Origin: Combretum micranthum
Taxonomy: Eukaryota > Streptophyta > Magnoliopsida > Myrtales > Combretaceae
DNA length: 64,000 bases
Assembly (NCBI GenBank): GCA_024138025.1
Contig: JAMXBD010000403.1
Location: 62,001 to 126,000 of the forward strand
Direction of reading: 5' to 3'
Within the stretch, counting starts at the first letter, position 1. Each line of letters opens with the position of its first letter. The notes below the pieces were generated by a model. The model saw only the letters and a program-made list of their open reading frames with translations. It did no database searches and was not told where the DNA came from. A program made the position numbers and the translations under genes. Below are positions 59,181 to 64,000 of the stretch, piece after piece.

Positions 59181-60542
59181 ACCTAAGGTCTTTGTAGACA
59201 CCCTCTTTCGTCTATTCAAGGCTTCAACTTATAGTGAAAATTAATATCATATTAAACCAACAAATTACAATAAAAATATAAAAAAATGAAAGAAAAAATT
59301 ATTATTATAAAAAATAATAAATATAATAAGTTTATAATAATAAAAGTAATATGAGCTTAATATAGTATTAATTTTAATTATAAGTTTTTTTGGACTCAAT
59401 TTAATAGCCCACAATGGGATAATCTATAGGGTCTAGTTTAGAAGTCTTAAATATTATTTGCGTGTAACTCAAATTAAGGCATAGACCAATAGCTTGTATT
59501 GATAAGTCTTTGCATTGTAACTAAGAGATCATAGGTTCAAATCTTGAATGAGGCAAAATGCCTCATTTTATTTCTTTTTTCCATCTACATTCCACATCGC
59601 ATGCACTAGTTGGCCACGATGACGTCAGCAATGATGTTATTGTCTTCCTCCTTCTCATCCTAAGGTGGCACGCAGGATCAACTCACATGGCCTCTTTCAT
59701 GGCCATTTTTCACCAGCTTTAGTTCTTCATTTCACCAAATTAATGGTAAAATCATGAAGTACACATAAAATACTACGAATTGAGACCAATTTCTTCTCTC
59801 AACTCGTAGTTTTAAGTGGTAAAATTGACAATGAAAATTGGGGAAAATCTTGTGCGCGAATGATCTTCAATACCATTAATGGTGATTTTGGAGAAATATG
59901 ATCAAAACAAAGCTTCCTAGGATCATTGTTCAGTTAGATATGTAGGAATATTCGTTCAAATTCACCTAAAGAAACCCAAAATCATCATTTAATTTGAATC
60001 AAAGAAGAACCCAAATTTCATCAATTTAGGTCAAAGCAATTTAACGTGTTTCCATCTTGATTCGAGCTCCAATCCTATAAATAAGAGCTCAAACAAGCCA
60101 TTTCTCATCAACAATCACATAGAAATCTCACCCAAAAAGCTTCAATCGAAGTAGATCTTAGAAGTTAGGGTTTCAAATTTTTTTTTCAAAAGTTCTTGTT
60201 TTTGCAAGTGTTGTCGAGGGAAATTATTGTCTTAGGAAGCTCTAAGAGGATGTGAACTTTGAGTTGCTAGTTTGAATAGCCTCTAAAACTGTCACCATCG
60301 CTGCCAACCTCTAACGTCGATTGAGCCATACTATTGAGCTCGAACCACTAGTTTCTAGCCATGTTAAGGACCAACCGCCAACACTGAAATGTTCTTTAAG
60401 CCAAGATTGGCCTGCTCGACGCCACCTACACCTCAACGGCCATCGAACAGCTAATTTTAAGTCCCATCGGCGGCCTCCAGCTAATCGGGTTAGAAACTTG
60501 ACTGATTGACCCGATCTACATCCATGAAGTCCTACTCCAACC
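59181..60542. other. Non-coding flank with SINE-like unit and LTR-like segment
   Basis: 59260-59400 is AT-rich. 59860-60300 has the look of an LTR leader (CCTATAAATAAGAGCTC then GTTAGGGTTTCAAA) and is weakly similar to 39900-40200. A 62-codon frame at 60321-60509 has no recognisable domain. Confidence 0.35.
59478..59580 (+). repeat. tRNA-derived SINE-like fragment
   Basis: An A-box-like TAGCTTGTATTGATAAGTC is followed about 40 bases later by AGGTTCAAATCTT, a good Pol III B box, and then a palindromic GAGGCAAAATGCCTC and a T-rich tail. It occupies the place corresponding to 38328-38430. Confidence 0.4.
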
Positions 60543-61188
60543 TAGAGGTGTTCACGGATCAGTTAACCAGTCTGTGGCCATATTTTTTAAACTTAACCAT
60601 AATATTTGGTTTTTTAATATCCTGATCCTTAACTGATCCATTATAAACGGTTAATCCCCTTAACTGTTAACCATTTTATTCGGTTTTCGATTTTTAACCA
60701 TTTAACGTAATTGTTTCAACAAATCAAATTAATAATTTCAATAAACCTTATTTTTTAGCCTTTATTATAGAGTTTTTCTTTAAATTATTATATATACAAG
60801 AGCAAAAAAAAGGGAAATCAAATAAAGAAAAAGGGGAAAAACAAACATTTGGATGTATCATCATCAATAAAATCAAATTAAATCAATTACTACATTTACT
60901 CTCATCAAACATAGGACAATAGTATTTTAATCAAAATCCAAGGAATATGAACATAGGTAAATTATATGTATATGTAAATTATATATAATATATTTATAAA
61001 TATTAAAACAGTTAATCGTTAACTATCGGTTTTTGTGGTTACAAAACGAAACCAAAACCGATAACCGAAAAAAATAAAAACCATAATCTAAATCGAAACC
61101 AACAGATTAGTTAATTATATTTTTTGGATTGGTTTTACAATTTCGGTTCAGTTTTTTCGATTTCATTGGTTTTTTTTTGCACACCCTA
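60543..61188 (+). mobile_element. hAT-like non-autonomous element, 8-bp TSD
   Basis: A 646-bp element from TAGAGGTGTTCACGG to TTGCACACCCTA, flanked by CTCCAACC (60535-60542) and TTCCAACC (61189-61196), an 8-bp duplication with one mismatch. The same family as 329-1001, in the opposite orientation. Sub-terminal parts are rich in AACCG/CGGTT words. Non-coding. Confidence 0.82.
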
Positions 61189-63871
61189 TTCCAACCCACT
61201 CATGCTTGTAATCTAGGTAAGTGAGATTTTTTTTTAGTTTATTTAATAATAAATAATAATGGAAAAAAAACAATAATGAAACAATGAAATCACTTATTTT
61301 TATAAAAATATATATGTATGCTAAAGTAGTGTAACGCATTTTTAATGTTAAATATGTAATGAAAAAATAAATAGGAATCTAAAATACTAAAGTGATTTAT
61401 TTTATCGCTTAGGAAAACCATATTTGCTTAAAATAAAATCAAATTGATAGTTCATAAGATAATACCTTGAAACTCAATATTTACCAAATTGTAAAATTTA
61501 AAGAAACTTAAAGTTATAATAGTTCAAAAAGCTAAAAGAGACTAATACACTAAATTTTTATAAAAAGGACTACGTATTGTCTGGTCCCAATTAGCGGGTA
61601 TGTAAGCACCTCTGGGGCTACATAAAAATAAAAAATATTTATTTTCCCTTGTCTTTGTAAATATATGTCTTGACTTGAAAATTTTGATAAATTGTAAATA
61701 ATATTCTTTGTAACATGGATAAACTTTTTGAGCATTAAAAAAAGTAAACTTTAATTAAAGGATTTTAAATTGGTGACCACATAGTTTTAATAGGATAGCT
61801 CCCGAACTTGAGAATTTCTTGTATTTTGAAAACTGATTTTTCAAAATGAGTTTTTATCAAAGACTTGTAGCCAAGTAAAGATCAACCAATCCATTGATCC
61901 TAACTTGCATTTTTTTACCAACTATTATTGGATGGCGACTCCTTTTTATGAAATTAATAATTTTTTCCAATTCTTAGTTAATGATCCATATCAAATGGGT
62001 TAGGATTTGATAGAATTGAATTGAAAGGAATAGAATCATAAATAAAAAAATTCAGCCTCGACAGTCTTCACACAAGTTTCTAGACTAAAGATCTTATTTT
62101 TTTCATAATTTGGGATGATGTAGAGAATTTCTTTAACTTTTTTGGGTTCTACTTACAGATCCAAAAAGTGAATTTTTTAATAATATTTTGTTATTATATA
62201 AAAATAAGAGTAGCGTAAAAGTAAATTAGCTTAATAAAAATATATAAAGAAATGAAGTAATTCATGTAAAGTAAAGGTTCTTATGATAACTAGCTAGAGA
62301 GTTTCTTGAAATACTGATTGGCACTTGCCAACCTCGTGGATGAATTTATTGATGTGGATTTGAAAATGAAACTCGGAAGTTTGGCCGACTTGGATAGGCT
62401 GCAAGAACTAAGATCCAAAATTGTCAAACTGTTTTCTCAATTGGTGGATGACGGAGTCCACACGTAACTGTAATAGCTTTGACTTAGACTGATATTAATC
62501 ATTTATGCACATGTAATGCACATGTACTACTGCCAAATAATGTAATGACAATTTCATTAAATATTTAAGGGATCAACTGATTCAGAATATAATATTTTGA
62601 CCGAATGGTTCTACAAAGAATGACACAAAAGAAACTCGTGAGATACCTGTCAATGATCCTGGAGATAATTTTTGGGATTACGTTAAAACAACTAAATGAG
62701 ATTGAGGTGTTTTTCCAATTTCACATTTGAAAATTTAAAATCATTGAATCTTGTAATCAATCAAATTTTTTACTTTATCAAACTTTATACCTTTAATTTA
62801 AACTTATTATGTCTAATCCAAATTTCTATTCATTAAATTTACTACGCCGTCCTTTCAATAATATGTCAAACATTCATTAATGACAAGTTACAAGTACATG
62901 TATCATGGGAAGTACTAAATTTGGACGGATAGACAATATTTAGTAACTCTAAATAGTCACAAGTGAGTAAATTAAAACTATCGAAACCGAAAACTTGCTC
63001 ATTCTTAGATGGTTGGGTAAGATATACACATCATTATTGAAGGATGTATAACATCTCCATATCATATACCTACGTTAAAGTATGTTTTTTAAAATTATAT
63101 CTGATATAAGTTGTAGCCTTGTAGGTTTTTATGTATTCACCCCATAAATTTCCTTGACTAACGATATTCAACATAATTAAATATAACCTTTTCAGTTTAA
63201 TGCATACTTAAAGGCAAAGGTCCATTTACGTATTGCATAAAGTAGACACTAAGGATACTACATCCTTTGTAACTTCTCGTTTTATTCACAAAAGTTGCTA
63301 CCTATACTTCTCAACTCTCAATCTCCTTTTTCACTCAATTTTTCCTTGCCTCCGATAAGTTGCTCTTAACCTAAAGTAGAATGGATTCTTTTTCCTTTTC
63401 TCTTGTTTTTTTCCTTTGCATATTCATATTGTTAGAGTATGTGACTTCTTTCCTATGATTTCAAATAACTATCCATCATTCTTTTGTAGGATTAAAATTG
63501 TTTTATTGTTTGCAAGTTTTCCTTTTTTTTTTCTTTTAATTTTTTTTATTTCATTTAGTAGCATTTGATTGTACAATTTTTTATGGTACTGGACGAAACA
63601 AAATTCATTATATCTAGTTTACAAAACGCGTTTGGACTACACAAAACTCTTTTCATGAACTAAAAAAAACTTAAAATTTTTGTTACTTATATTTAATGGT
63701 ACAAAAATACTAAAACTACACAAATCAAATCTCTTGATAAAAATTTGCCTAGTGATGTCTAATACCATGTACAACAAATATGGCACAAGAGAATTATTTG
63801 ACCTAGCACTATTAATTGTACTATGTTGTCCACTTCTTTTTATTGTGTTGAGTACTTACAACCAAACAATA

Positions 63872-63902
<31 letters not shown>

Positions 63903-64000
63903 TAAATATCCCTACGAGAAAATTGTTTTTGTTTCAAAGAATTAGAAAAAAATTACTATGTTTCTATCGAAATTGTTTGACACGTATTTTGCTGTATTAT
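61189..64000. other. Right part of duplication unit 2 and AT-rich DNA to the window end
   Basis: 61550-62560 is collinear with 40860-41610. After that no homology inside the window is noticed and no gene is seen. A (TA)n run of about 24 bases lies at 63868-63893 and T-rich runs at 63520-63550. Confidence 0.4.

Larger units (their letters stand above)
46390..62580. repeat. Segmental duplication unit 2 (with chitinase copy 2), expanded by insertions
   Basis: Collinear with 34028-41720 in the same orientation. The copy is about 8.5 kb longer because of a repeat block at about 46620-48700, the nested retrotransposon at 50090-57435, a MITE at 57436-57693 and a hAT-like element at 60543-61188. The best preserved block is the chitinase with its promoter and about 400 bases of 3' flank (57700-59180). 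Confidence 0.65.

Overview
The window looks like AT-rich, repeat-dense nuclear DNA from a dicot plant. The evidence is GT-AG introns, secreted class IV chitinases with hevein domains, RBR-type RING proteins, and many layers of LTR retrotransposons, miniature LTR elements (TRIMs) and small DNA transposons. I see only four cellular genes or gene remnants, in two pairs. No rRNA, canonical tRNA, CRISPR array or organellar DNA was seen. I cannot name the species.

Left third (1-24,400). Two RBR (RING1-IBR-RING2) genes lie about 12.7 kb apart in opposite orientations. The + copy (14765-16273) is a complete two-exon gene with a C-terminal membrane anchor. The - copy (1539-2080) keeps exon 1, but no exon 2 is found in the 1.5 kb that remains before the window edge. 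Both copies replace zinc-binding histidines of RING1 and IBR. Around them lie CACTA-, hAT- and MULE-like MITEs, a foldback element, a TRIM (5328-5936), a second LTR miniature (6066-11828) split by a 4.1-kb solo LTR, and a 2.76-kb solo LTR (16917-19673).

Middle (24,700-34,000). A decayed Copia gag-pol is split by two solo LTRs, 26163-28902 (target duplication AAAGT) and 31011-32798 (CCAAG).

Right half (34,000-62,600). A tandem segmental duplication carries one class IV chitinase per unit, both on the - strand. Unit 1 is about 34.0-41.7 kb. Unit 2 is about 46.4-62.6 kb, stretched by insertions that include a gag-only Copia element (50090-57435) whose 3' LTR is itself split by a Gypsy fragment (53559-56720). 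Both chitinases carry short out-of-frame stretches produced by compensating indels. Copy 1 has lost the QLTWNYNYG active-site segment. Copy 2 has lost a hevein cysteine and the C-terminus. Between the units lie a complete 865-bp TRIM (44345-45209), a Copia 3' end and a MULE MITE.

The least expected pattern is that several long LTRs carry a local block of degenerate palindromic words. The block sits at the same place in related LTRs but has a different word in each copy, and in one family it is present in one copy and absent in the other.
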